DNA of 64,000 nucleotides, from positions 62,001-126,000 of the forward strand of contig NZ_JAJISD010000012.1 in the NCBI RefSeq assembly GCF_020880995.1. Direction: 5' to 3'. The notes below the pieces were generated by a model that saw nothing but the letters and a program-made list of their open reading frames with translations, did not search any database and had not been told where the DNA came from. A program made the position numbers and the translations under genes. The stretch is from Reyranella aquatilis. Lineage in GTDB: Bacteria; Pseudomonadota; Alphaproteobacteria; Reyranellales; Reyranellaceae. Positions 42,958-50,908 of this stretch are shown piece after piece. Every line of letters begins with the position of its first letter. Position 1 is the stretch's first letter.

Positions 42958-43848
42958 CTAGCGGCGCTTCAGGCGGAAGCGCAGCAGATGCAGGCGGTGC
43001 GAGAAGAAGCCCCAGGCCGAGAACTTGAGATAGCGCTCGTAGCGCCTCGTCTGGTCCTTGCCGACCATCTCGATCGCCTCGGCCCGCCGCGCCTTGAGGT
43101 TGGCGGCCCAGATCTCGCAGGTCCGGCCGTAGTCGTTGCGGTCGTTGCGGAAGCGTTCGACTTCGAACAGACCGTTGGCGGCGGCCAGGATCTCCGGCAG
43201 GCGCGGCAGTTCCGAATCGGGGAAGATGTCTTCCACCAGGGGCCCCATCGGCACTTTGTCGTCGGGATCACCGTAGGCGATGGTCTGCAGGGTCATGCGC
43301 GCGTCGGGCGCCAGCATGTCGCGGCAGCGCGTGAAGAAGTGGCGGTAGATCGCCGTCTTGGTCGCCGAATCGTCGCGCGGCTTGGTGAAATGCTCGAAGG
43401 CGCCTACGGAAATGATCGAACCGTAGGGCTCTGCCGGCTTGTGGTCGGCCCAGCTCTCGACGCGGATCTCGACGGGCGGCGAGCCGGCCTCGCGGATCGC
43501 GGCGCGTGCCAGTTCGGCCTGCGCATCGCTCAGGGTCAGGCCGACGCCGCGCGACAAGGGCGGTGCGTGGTCAGCGCGCGTCGCGACCGCCGCGCGCAGC
43601 ATGCCGCCCCAGCCGCAGCCGATGTCGAGCAGGCTCGGCGAACGATCGGCGCCGGCGTGGCGCAGGTGCCAGTCGATCTTGCGGCGCTGCGCCTCGGCCA
43701 GCGGCCCGGTGTCGCTCTCGTCGCGCCACATCGCCGACGAGTAGGTCATCGTCTCGTCGAGCCACAGCCGGTAAAAGTCGTTGCCGACGTCGTAGTGCGC
43801 GCGGATCGCCTCCGCGGATGCGCCGGTGGCCGTTGCCTGATCGATCAT
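42958..43848 (-). CDS. Cyclopropane-fatty-acid synthase-type methyltransferase
   Basis: The 296-residue enzyme belongs to the SAM-dependent Cfa/mycolic acid cyclopropane synthase family: AHYDVGNDFYRLWLDETMTYSSAMW, the SAM loop LLDIGCGWGGMLRAAV, GVGLTLSDAQAELA and SIISVGAFEHFTKP with the bicarbonate-binding Glu. It is closer in length to the 290-residue single-domain members than to E. coli Cfa (382), lacking the N-terminal domain. It may cyclopropanate or methylate a fatty-acyl chain; this is not settled by sequence. Confidence 0.85.
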   Translation of the reverse strand: MIDQATATGASAEAIRAHYDVGNDFYRLWLDETMTYSSAMWRDESDTGPLAEAQRRKIDWHLRHAGADRSPSLLDIGCGWGGMLRAAVATRADHAPPLSRGVGLTLSDAQAELARAAIREAGSPPVEIRVESWADHKPAEPYGSIISVGAFEHFTKPRDDSATKTAIYRHFFTRCRDMLAPDARMTLQTIAYGDPDDKVPMGPLVEDIFPDSELPRLPEILAAANGLFEVERFRNDRNDYGRTCEIWAANLKARRAEAIEMVGKDQTRRYERYLKFSAWGFFSHRLHLLRFRLKRR

Positions 43849-44040
43849 CGATTAATTCCAATCTTCATGGCGCCACCATAGTCGATTTGCGCCCCGGTGC
43901 CGAAAGGCCGATCGCTGCGGCCTCCTGACCGTCTTGCATCGCGGTTACGTTTGTCCCAGAAATGCCACCACGCGAAGAATGGATTTGGCGCTATGAGCGC
44001 GCTTCGTGCAAAAGATCGAGGCAGTCAGGATCGCTCCCCA

Positions 44041-44820
44041 ATGACGACGATGGATGAACCGCAGGGCGTTGGACAGAAGGGTCGCTTCTATCTCACCAAG
44101 AACATCTGGGTCCCCCAGGAGCCACTGGAGAAGCTGAACCTCAGGCTCTCCGACTGGATCCTGCGCAACATGCCGAAGCTGCCGCTGGCCGGCGAGGAGG
44201 CGTTGAAGGCCTTCCCGGTCCTGTCGGAACTCTCGAAGGTTCACGACAAGATCAAGGCCGATCTCAACTACCTGCTCAGCCACCATGAAGAGATTCCGGC
44301 GCTGCACGAAGTCCATCCGCGCGATCTCTACGTGCCGGGCCGGGCATGGCGGACGTTCATCCTGAAGATCTACGGCCATGAGATCACGGCGAACACAGCC
44401 GCAGTGCCGGATACGATGGCGGCGATCAATCGCCTGCCCGGCGTGCACACCGCGCTGTTCAGCATCCTGGCGGGGCGCGCGGAGATCGAGCCGCACCGCG
44501 GGTCCGCCGCCGGCGTGATCCGTTTCCACTATCCGCTGATCGTGCCGAGCGAGCCGGAGAAGTGCTGGATCGAGATCGGCGGTCATCACTTCTTCTGGGA
44601 AGAGGGCGTGCCGCTTGTGTTCGACGACACGCGCGAGCATTGGGTCAAGAACCAGACCGACGAGACGCGCGTCGTCCTGATCATCGACTTCAACGCGAAC
44701 ATGCCGTTCCCGGTGAACCTCTACACGACGCTGCGCTACGAACTCGGCCGTCGCAGCGCCGAAGTGAAGGCGGTGTACGACCGCGCCGCCATCGGCGTGC
44801 CGCCGCGCTCGGCCGCCTGA
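44041..44820 (+). CDS. Aspartyl/asparaginyl beta-hydroxylase domain protein
   Basis: The 259-residue protein has the AspH-type double-stranded beta helix: the first iron His in EPHRGSAAGVIRFHYPLIVP, the WIEIGGHHFFWEEGVPLVFDDTREHWVKN segment with the second His, and RVVLIIDFNANMPFPVN with the 2OG-binding Arg. AspH-type enzymes use two His ligands and no carboxylate, consistent with this. It lacks any membrane anchor or TPR part and is therefore a soluble bacterial form with unknown protein or lipid target. AGGA lies 10 bp before the ATG at 44041; an in-frame ATG at 43993 is also possible. It converges on the HAD gene with 6 bp between stops. Confidence 0.8.
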   Translation: MTTMDEPQGVGQKGRFYLTKNIWVPQEPLEKLNLRLSDWILRNMPKLPLAGEEALKAFPVLSELSKVHDKIKADLNYLLSHHEEIPALHEVHPRDLYVPGRAWRTFILKIYGHEITANTAAVPDTMAAINRLPGVHTALFSILAGRAEIEPHRGSAAGVIRFHYPLIVPSEPEKCWIEIGGHHFFWEEGVPLVFDDTREHWVKNQTDETRVVLIIDFNANMPFPVNLYTTLRYELGRRSAEVKAVYDRAAIGVPPRSAA

Positions 44821-44826
44821 TCGGCG

Positions 44827-45564
44827 CTATTCGACGAGTTCGGCCAGCCGGTTGATGATGCGCGTCGGCTGCGCCGTGGCGTTGGCCGGCACGCCGGCCT
44901 TGAACGGGTCGTACCAGATACCGCACATGCCCAGCATCTGCGGCGCCACGACTTCCCACTCGTAATTGTCGCCCACCATCCAGGCGTCCTCGGGGCCAAC
45001 GCCCAGCCGCTCCAGTGCGTGGCGATAGACGGCGAGCTCGGGTTTGCCCTGGCCGAACTCGCCCTCGATCTGGATGTGGTGGAAGCGATGGGCCAGTTCG
45101 AACCGCTCGATCTTGGCGCGCTGCGTCTCCGACGCGCCGTTGGTGACGAGCGCCAGCCGGACGCCGGCGTCGCGCAGCGCATCGACCGTGGCATGGGCGT
45201 CGGGGTAGAGCCGGTATTCCCTGCGCCTCAGCTCGGTGAAGGAATCGGCGATGCGGTCGGCCAGCGCATCGTCCGGGCGACCGAGGCGGGCGAGCCCGCG
45301 GCGCACCGACAGGCGACGGGCACCGGGAATGTCGAGCCGCCACTTCGCGGCCTCGGCGCGGTCGTTCCAGAAGGCGCGTGCCTCTTCCATCACGGCCGTG
45401 CGCACGCGGGCGATGGCGGCCTCGTCGTGGGCATCGAGGTGGGCCGCGAAGACATGGAGCAGGCGGGTCCACGCCTCCTCGGGCTGGGCGTAGGCGCGGA
45501 TCAGCGTGTCGTCCATGTCGAACAGGATGGCGCGGGGCAGGCCCGCCCGGGGAGAATCAGGCAT
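44827..45564 (-). CDS. HAD-family hydrolase
   Basis: The 245-residue protein is a haloacid dehalogenase-type phosphatase: motif I ILFDMDDTLI (nucleophile Asp), motif II ALVTNGASETQRAK, motif III lysine in GEFGQGKPE, and motif IV WMVGDNYEWEVVAPQMLG. A helical cap lies between residues of about 25 and 110, the class I cap arrangement. The substrate is unknown. It starts 2 bp after the stop of the LpoA-like gene, so the pair is likely cotranscribed. Confidence 0.88.
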   Translation of the reverse strand: MPDSPRAGLPRAILFDMDDTLIRAYAQPEEAWTRLLHVFAAHLDAHDEAAIARVRTAVMEEARAFWNDRAEAAKWRLDIPGARRLSVRRGLARLGRPDDALADRIADSFTELRRREYRLYPDAHATVDALRDAGVRLALVTNGASETQRAKIERFELAHRFHHIQIEGEFGQGKPELAVYRHALERLGVGPEDAWMVGDNYEWEVVAPQMLGMCGIWYDPFKAGVPANATAQPTRIINRLAELVE

Positions 45565-45566
45565 GG

Positions 45567-46742
45567 TCAGTTCGTCGGCTGGCCCGCGAAGGTCGTGGGC
45601 GCGGGGCTGATCACCACGCCGCGCTCGCCCTGGATCTCGATCACGGCCAGCGCCCGCTCGGAGCGTCCGTCCGGCAGGAACCGGAAGATTCCATCGACGC
45701 CGGAGAAGCCGTTGGGATTGGTGAGTGCTTCCGCCGAGAAGTCGCCGCCCGGCTTCAGCCGCGCGAGATGGCTGGCGAGGCCGACGCCGTCATAGGCAAG
45801 CGTTGCCAGGCGATGCGGCGGCCGGCCGTAGGTCGAGACGAATCTGCGTTCGAAATCGGCACGCTTGGCCGGGTCGGGCGCGGCGTACCACGCGCCCCGC
45901 AGCATGGATTCGGAGCCGACGCCGGGGAAATCCCAGACGCCCGTACCGATGAGCTGTACCGCGCGACCATCGAGACCGTTGGTGGCGAGGGAGGCGAGCG
46001 CGACCGGGAGGGCCGGCGGCGCGACCGGGACCAGGACGGCAAGCTTGCCACCGTCGCCCTTGGCCGACGCGGCGAGCTGACGGGCCTGTGCGGGGATGTC
46101 GCTGCCGCTGGGGTCGAAGAACTCGCGTCCGACGACGGTGCCGCCGCGCGTGTTCACGTAGGTTTCGAGGGTGCGGGCCATCTGCTCGCCATAGGCCGTC
46201 TGCGGCGCGAAGGTCGCGAAGCGGCGGATGCCTGCCTCGAAGGCGTGGTCGACCACGCGACGGACCTGCGGCGGCGCCGCGATGCCCATGATCCAGACGC
46301 CGCGCTGGGCGACCTGCTCGTCGTTCGAGAAGGCCACCACGTTCATGCCGCCCTGGTTGACCAGCGGCACCAGGGCCGAGGCCGACGTACCGTAGAGCGG
46401 TCCGAGGACGAGAGCGGCGCCGTCGAGTCGGGCCTTGCGGTAGGCTTCGACGGCGGTCTCGGCGCTGTCGCCGCTGTCATAGGCGGAGAGGGCCAGTTCC
46501 TTCGACCCGTTGTCGAACAGCGCCATTTCGGCAGCCTGCTGCATCGCCTGTCCGATCGGCGCAGCCCGGCCGCTGAGCGGCAGCAGCAGGGCGATGCGCG
46601 CCTTGCCCGAGGCGGTGAGCGGCGAACCGGCTTGTGCGGCAACGGTCACCGGTCGCGCGGCAGGCGTGCTAGTCTTGGGCGGCTCGCTGCAGGCACCCAG
46701 GAAGAGGGCGGCGGTGGCGAGCACGAGGAATGACCTACGCAT
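45567..46742 (-). CDS. LpoA-like penicillin-binding protein activator (periplasmic-binding lipoprotein)
   Basis: The 391-residue protein has a lipoprotein signal (SFLVLATAALFLGACS) and a type 1 periplasmic-binding fold: IALLLPLSGRAAPIGQAMQQAAEMALFD, LVLGPLYGTSASALVPL, VVAFSNDEQVAQRGVWIMG and YDGVGLASHL. It matches the C-terminal half of E. coli LpoA (YraM), which activates penicillin-binding protein 1A; the N-terminal TPR half is missing. The genomic neighbourhood, divergent from rsmI with yraN next, is the same as in E. coli, which supports the call. Other branched-chain-amino-acid-type lipoproteins look similar, so the role remains inferred. Confidence 0.75.
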   Translation of the reverse strand: MRRSFLVLATAALFLGACSEPPKTSTPAARPVTVAAQAGSPLTASGKARIALLLPLSGRAAPIGQAMQQAAEMALFDNGSKELALSAYDSGDSAETAVEAYRKARLDGAALVLGPLYGTSASALVPLVNQGGMNVVAFSNDEQVAQRGVWIMGIAAPPQVRRVVDHAFEAGIRRFATFAPQTAYGEQMARTLETYVNTRGGTVVGREFFDPSGSDIPAQARQLAASAKGDGGKLAVLVPVAPPALPVALASLATNGLDGRAVQLIGTGVWDFPGVGSESMLRGAWYAAPDPAKRADFERRFVSTYGRPPHRLATLAYDGVGLASHLARLKPGGDFSAEALTNPNGFSGVDGIFRFLPDGRSERALAVIEIQGERGVVISPAPTTFAGQPTN

Positions 46743-46771
46743 CGGCGCGAAACTCCGGCGATCGGAAGCAG

Positions 46772-47665
46772 ATGGACTTGGACGAACGGCCCCAAGCTAC
46801 CGACGAGCAGCCCCCGCGTAAACCGCCGCTCGCCCCGGGGCTGCATATTGTTGCCACACCGATCGGCAACATGCGCGACATCACGCTGCGCGCACTCGAC
46901 GTGCTGCAAGCGGCCGACCTGATCGCCTGCGAGGACACGAGGGTGTTCGCCAAACTCGCCACCCACTATGGCATCGCCGCCCCGACCATCGCCTACAGCG
47001 ATGCCACTCAGGAGAAGGCCGAACCCCGGGTCGTGCGGACGCTTGCCGCGGGCAAGGCCGTCGCCCTGGTCTCCGATGCCGGCATGCCCCTGATCTCCGA
47101 TCCGGGATACCGTCTGGTCCGCGCCGCCGTCGACGCCGGTCATCCGGTGACCTCCGCGCCCGGCGCGTCGGCCGTGCCGATGGCGCTCGCCCTGTCGGGC
47201 CTGCCGACCGACCGCTTCTTCTTCGCGGGCTTCCTGCCCGCCAAGGCGACCGAACGGCGCCGCGCCATCGGGGAGGTGACGGCCATTCCGGCGACCCTCG
47301 TCTTCTTCGAGGCGCCCCACCGGCTGCCCGAGGCGCTGGCCGATCTCTTCGAACTGCTGGGCGACAGGCCTGCGGCCGTCGCACGCGAGCTCACCAAGTT
47401 GTTCGAGGAGGTCCGCCGCGCGCCTCTGTCCAAGCTCGCCGCGCATTATGCCGCGCATCCGGACGTGAAGGGCGAGATCGTGATCGTGATCGGGGCGCCT
47501 TCGGCCGAAACCGAGCGCAGCGCGGGCGAAGTCGACGAGGCGCTGCGCGAGGCGATGGCCGGCGCGTCGGTCAAGGATGCGGCGGCGGAAATCGCCGCAC
47601 GTTTCGGATTGAAGCGGCGCGACGTCTATGCCCGCGCCCTCGAGATGAAGCGCGGCGCCCCATGA
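46772..47665 (+). CDS. rsmI: 16S rRNA (cytidine(1402)-2'-O)-methyltransferase RsmI
   Basis: RsmI methylates C1402 of 16S rRNA in the P site. The 297-residue protein has LHIVATPIGNMRDITLRAL, the SAM-binding ALVSDAGMPLISDPGYRLV and GASAVPMALALSGLPTDRF, and FFEAPHRLPEAL. The start at 46772 (GGAAGCAG upstream) leaves just 29 bp to the start of the divergent LpoA-like gene; a frame to 46730 would overlap it. It overlaps yraN by four bases as ATGA. Confidence 0.95.
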   Translation: MDLDERPQATDEQPPRKPPLAPGLHIVATPIGNMRDITLRALDVLQAADLIACEDTRVFAKLATHYGIAAPTIAYSDATQEKAEPRVVRTLAAGKAVALVSDAGMPLISDPGYRLVRAAVDAGHPVTSAPGASAVPMALALSGLPTDRFFFAGFLPAKATERRRAIGEVTAIPATLVFFEAPHRLPEALADLFELLGDRPAAVARELTKLFEEVRRAPLSKLAAHYAAHPDVKGEIVIVIGAPSAETERSAGEVDEALREAMAGASVKDAAAEIAARFGLKRRDVYARALEMKRGAP

Positions 47666-48027
47666 CCCTGCAGACACGCCAGAAGGCCTATCGCATGGGC
47701 CATACCGCCGAGTGGCGCGCGGTGTGGCGGCTGCGGCTCGGCGGCTATTCGATCCTGATGCGCCGCTACAAGACCCGCCTGGGCGAGATCGACATCGTGG
47801 CGCGTCGCGGCAACGTGCTGGCGTTCGTCGAGGTGAAGGCGCGTCGCGACTTCGCCAAGGCGGCGGATGCGCTGGGAACGCGCCAGTTCGGGCGCGTTGC
47901 CCGGGCCGCCAGCCTGTTCATCGCCCACCATCCGCGCTATGCCGCGTGCTCGGTGCGCTTCGATGCGGTGCTGGTCGGCGGTGTCTGGCCGCGTCACCTG
48001 CCCGACGTCTGGCAAGCGCCGGAGTGA
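47662..48027 (+). CDS. yraN: UPF0102 (YraN) family nuclease-like protein
   Basis: The 121-residue protein has the restriction-endonuclease-like motif GEIDIVARRGNVLAFVEVKAR (Asp and Glu-x-Lys metal site) and the C-terminal VRFDAVLVGG of the YraN family, which may act in DNA processing, though its role is unproved. It is translationally coupled to rsmI, as often seen across proteobacteria. A positively charged N-terminus (RQKAYRMGHTAEWRA) includes the usual family opening. Confidence 0.92.
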   Translation: MTLQTRQKAYRMGHTAEWRAVWRLRLGGYSILMRRYKTRLGEIDIVARRGNVLAFVEVKARRDFAKAADALGTRQFGRVARAASLFIAHHPRYAACSVRFDAVLVGGVWPRHLPDVWQAPE

Positions 48028-48030
48028 TGC

Positions 48031-48846
48031 GTGACGAATGATTTCGAACGTCTGAGGGGTCTGTGCGCCGGCGACGGCGAGCGGATCGACCTGCTCGAAG
48101 CGGGATTTCTGCTGAGCGTGCTTGGCCGCGGGGAAAGCATCGATCTTGCGCCCTTCCGCCAGCAGGTGACGTCGATGGCGACCGATCTCGCCGATCTCGT
48201 CCACCGGCGCGGCGCCACGCCCGAGGCGCTTGCCGAGGTGATTGCGCGTTCCTACGCCTATCGCGGCGACAGCGAAACCTACGACGACCTTCAGAACGCC
48301 GACCTCGTGCGCGTCATCGAGCGGCGCAAGGGCCTGCCGGTGGCGCTTTCGATCCTCTACATGCACGTTGCCCGCGCCCAGGGATGGACGGCGGAGGGAC
48401 TGGCCTTCCCGGGCCACTTCCTGATCCGCATCGGCATCGACAGCGCGCGGCACGTCGTCGATCCCTTCCACGAGGGCGCGGTGCGCGACGCCGCCGACCT
48501 GCGCCGGTTGCTGCGGCAGGTCCTGGGTGGCGATGCGGAGCTCATGCCGGCCTATTTCGACGCCGTTTCCGACCGCGACGTGCTGCTGCGCCTGGAAAAC
48601 AACGTCCGCCTTCGCCTCGCCCGGCGCGAGGACTGGGCGGCGGCGGCGCGTTCGCTCGACCGCATGCTGGCGATCGCACCGGACCGGGAGGAACTGCTGT
48701 TCGAAGCCGGCCAGATCAATGCCCGCCTCGACAAGAGGCGCGCCGCCATCGCCGCCTTCCAGCGAATCCTCGAACTGGACGGCGATCCGGGGCTGCGGCA
48801 GCGCGCCTCGGCGCTGTTGCAGGAACTGCGTCGCGGCCTTAACTGA
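48031..48846 (+). CDS. SirB1-type transglutaminase-like/TPR protein
   Basis: The 271-residue protein has an N-terminal SirB1 domain (LNAD-type VIERRKGLPVALSILYMHVARAQGW and LAFPGHFLIRIG, the transglutaminase-like core) and a C-terminal TPR pair (NNVRLRLARREDWAAAARSLDRMLAIAPDREELLFEAGQIN). The role of these proteins is unknown. The start is GTG at 48031, 3 bp after yraN. It is part of the rsmI-yraN-SirB1-gshB run, a conserved alphaproteobacterial order. Confidence 0.85.
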   Translation: MTNDFERLRGLCAGDGERIDLLEAGFLLSVLGRGESIDLAPFRQQVTSMATDLADLVHRRGATPEALAEVIARSYAYRGDSETYDDLQNADLVRVIERRKGLPVALSILYMHVARAQGWTAEGLAFPGHFLIRIGIDSARHVVDPFHEGAVRDAADLRRLLRQVLGGDAELMPAYFDAVSDRDVLLRLENNVRLRLARREDWAAAARSLDRMLAIAPDREELLFEAGQINARLDKRRAAIAAFQRILELDGDPGLRQRASALLQELRRGLN

Positions 48847-48891
48847 AACCCGTCGCCCATCGTCCCGAGCCCGGATAGTCAGGATCAGCCC

Positions 48892-49854
48892 ATGAAGCTC
48901 AGCGTCGCCATCCAGATGGACCATGTCTCGACCATCGACATCGACGGCGATTCGACCTTCGTGCTGGGCCTGGAGGCCGAGAAGCGCGGCTACGCGGTGT
49001 GGCACTACACGCCGGCCGACCTGGTCTTCCGCGATCGCAAGGTGATGGCGCGCGCCCAGCCGATGAAGCTGCGGCGCGAGAAGGGCAATCACTTCACGCT
49101 GGGCTCCCCCGAGATGCTCGACCTGTCCACGATCGACGTCATCCTGCTGCGCCAGGATCCGCCGTTCGACATGTCGTACATCACGACCACGCACCTGCTC
49201 GAGCACATCCATCCCAAGACCCTCGTGGTCAACGATCCCGCGAGCGTGCGCAACGCGCCGGAGAAGCTGTTCGTCACGCACTTCGACAACGTGATGCCGC
49301 CGACGCTGATCACCGCCGACGCACGCGCGCTGCGCGAGTTCCGTGACGAGCACCAGGACATCATTCTGAAGCCGCTGTTCGGGAACGGTGGCGCCGGCGT
49401 CTTCCGGGTGCGGCCCGACGACGAGAATTTCGCCTCGCTGCTCGAGATGTTCTCGCAGCGCAGCCGCGAGCCGGTGATCGCCCAGCGCTACCTCCCCGAG
49501 GTGCGCAAGGGCGACAAGCGCATCATCCTGATCGACGGCAAGGCGGTCGGCGCCATCGACCGCGTGCCCGCGGCCGGCGAGGCGCGCTCCAACATGCATG
49601 TCGGCGGCAAGGCGGTGAAGGCCTCGCTCACCAAGCGCGACGTCGAGCTGTGCGAGATCATCGGACCGGAACTGGCGAAGCGGGGCCTGATCTTCGTTGG
49701 CATCGACGTGATCGGCGACTATCTCACCGAGATCAACGTCACGTCGCCGACCGGCCTGCAGCAGATCAACCGCTTCGACGGTGTCTCGCTCGAGGCGCAG
49801 ATCTGGGATCGCATAGAGATCCGCTACCAGGAAACCCGAGGGAGCAAGGCATGA
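48892..49854 (+). CDS. gshB: Glutathione synthase
   Basis: GshB adds glycine to gamma-glutamylcysteine using ATP. The 320-residue ATP-grasp enzyme has the N-terminal VAIQMDHVSTIDIDGDSTFVLGLEAEKRG, LLRQDPPFDMSYITTTHLLE, IILKPLFGNGGAGVFRV, QRYLPEVRKGDKRIILIDGKAVGAIDRVPA and INVTSPTGLQQINRFDG. Typical length. Its stop overlaps the start of the ankyrin gene as ATGA. Confidence 0.97.
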   Translation: MKLSVAIQMDHVSTIDIDGDSTFVLGLEAEKRGYAVWHYTPADLVFRDRKVMARAQPMKLRREKGNHFTLGSPEMLDLSTIDVILLRQDPPFDMSYITTTHLLEHIHPKTLVVNDPASVRNAPEKLFVTHFDNVMPPTLITADARALREFRDEHQDIILKPLFGNGGAGVFRVRPDDENFASLLEMFSQRSREPVIAQRYLPEVRKGDKRIILIDGKAVGAIDRVPAAGEARSNMHVGGKAVKASLTKRDVELCEIIGPELAKRGLIFVGIDVIGDYLTEINVTSPTGLQQINRFDGVSLEAQIWDRIEIRYQETRGSKA

Positions 49855-50414
49855 TCCGACGCACGTTTCTTTCTCTCGCGATGACGCTGTCGGCCGGCGC
49901 GGCCGTTGCGCAGCCGGCGCCTTCCGACCTGTTCGGCCAGAAGCAGATCGTGCGGGCCGTGCTCGACGGAGATGCGGAGAAGGTGCGGCAGGCGCTGCTG
50001 AAGCACGAGAGCCCGAACCAGACCGCGAACAACGGCTCGCCTCTGCTGACGGTCGCGGTCCGCGCGGGACACATCCCGGTCGTCGAGACGCTGCTGAAGG
50101 GCGGCGCCATGCCCGATGCCGTCGATCCGGAGGGCTACACCGCGCTGATGCGCGCCACCGAGAAGGGCGATGTGGAGATCGTCGAGATCCTGCTGCGGCG
50201 CAACGCCAGCACGCGGGTGCAGAACCGGCAGGGCCAGACGGCGCTGATGATCGCCTCGTCGCGCGGTTACGCCGAGATCGTGCGGCTGCTGCTGGAGAAG
50301 AAGGCCGATCCCAATTCGCGCGACTTCACCGGGCGCACGGCGCTGGGCTACGCCAAGCAGGCCAATCGCGGATCGATCGAGGCGATGCTGCGCCGGGCCG
50401 GCGGCAAGGAATGA
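49851..50414 (+). CDS. Exported ankyrin-repeat protein
   Basis: The 187-residue protein has a signal peptide (IRRTFLSLAMTLSAGAAVAQPA, cleavage after VAQ) and four ankyrin repeats of about 33 residues: NGSPLLTVAVRAGHIPVVETLLKGGAMPD, EGYTALMRATEKGDVEIVEILLRRNAS, QGQTALMIASSRGYAEIVRLLLEKKAD and TGRTALGYAKQANRGSIEAMLRRAG. It would act as a periplasmic protein-binding scaffold; its partner is unknown. A GGGAGCAAGG ribosome binding site precedes the ATG. It is coupled to gshB and overlaps arfB. Confidence 0.85.
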   Translation: MIRRTFLSLAMTLSAGAAVAQPAPSDLFGQKQIVRAVLDGDAEKVRQALLKHESPNQTANNGSPLLTVAVRAGHIPVVETLLKGGAMPDAVDPEGYTALMRATEKGDVEIVEILLRRNASTRVQNRQGQTALMIASSRGYAEIVRLLLEKKADPNSRDFTGRTALGYAKQANRGSIEAMLRRAGGKE

Positions 50415-50854
50415 CCGCTACCGGGACGGCGCCGATCCGGATCACCGGCTCGTTGGCGATCGACCCGGAGGAAATCCAGGAAAGCTTCGTGCGGGCGGCG
50501 GGTCCCGGCGGGCAGCACGTGAACACGACATCCACGGCGGTACAGCTGCGTTTCGACGTTCGACGCTCGCCGTCGCTGCCCGACGACGTTCGTCAACGGC
50601 TGGAGCGGCTGGCCGGCCGGCGCCTGACGCGCGACGGCGTGCTGGTCCTCGTGGCCCAGGGGCAGCGCAGCCAGTTGCGCAATCGCGAGGAGGCGCTCGC
50701 CCGCTTGGTCGAGTTGATTCGCGAGGCGACCTACAAGCCGGCGCCGCGCGTGAAGACGAAGGTGAGCCGGGCCGCCAAGCGCCGTCGCGTCGACGACAAG
50801 AAGCGTCACGGCGCCGTCAAATCGCTGCGGAAAGCCCGGCGATCCGACGACTGA
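50411..50854 (+). CDS. arfB: Alternative ribosome-rescue factor ArfB (YaeJ)
   Basis: The 147-residue protein hydrolyses peptidyl-tRNA on stalled ribosomes without a stop codon. It has the release-factor GGQ motif in RAAGPGGQHVNTTSTAVQLRF (GGQ at residues 33-35), LAGRRLTRDGVLVL and a basic C-terminal tail (RAAKRRRVDDKKRHGAVKSLRKARR) that enters the mRNA channel. Typical length of 140 residues. It overlaps the ankyrin gene by four bases. Confidence 0.94.
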   Translation: MTATGTAPIRITGSLAIDPEEIQESFVRAAGPGGQHVNTTSTAVQLRFDVRRSPSLPDDVRQRLERLAGRRLTRDGVLVLVAQGQRSQLRNREEALARLVELIREATYKPAPRVKTKVSRAAKRRRVDDKKRHGAVKSLRKARRSDD

Positions 50855-50908
50855 CGAAGCCGGGCGGTTTGGGTTAGTGTTGCGGCTCCAGATCAGATGA
50901 GGTGCCCC

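Noticed and set aside
47626..49599. 657-codon minus-strand frame
   Set aside because: Antisense to yraN, the SirB1/TPR gene and gshB; no domain signal.
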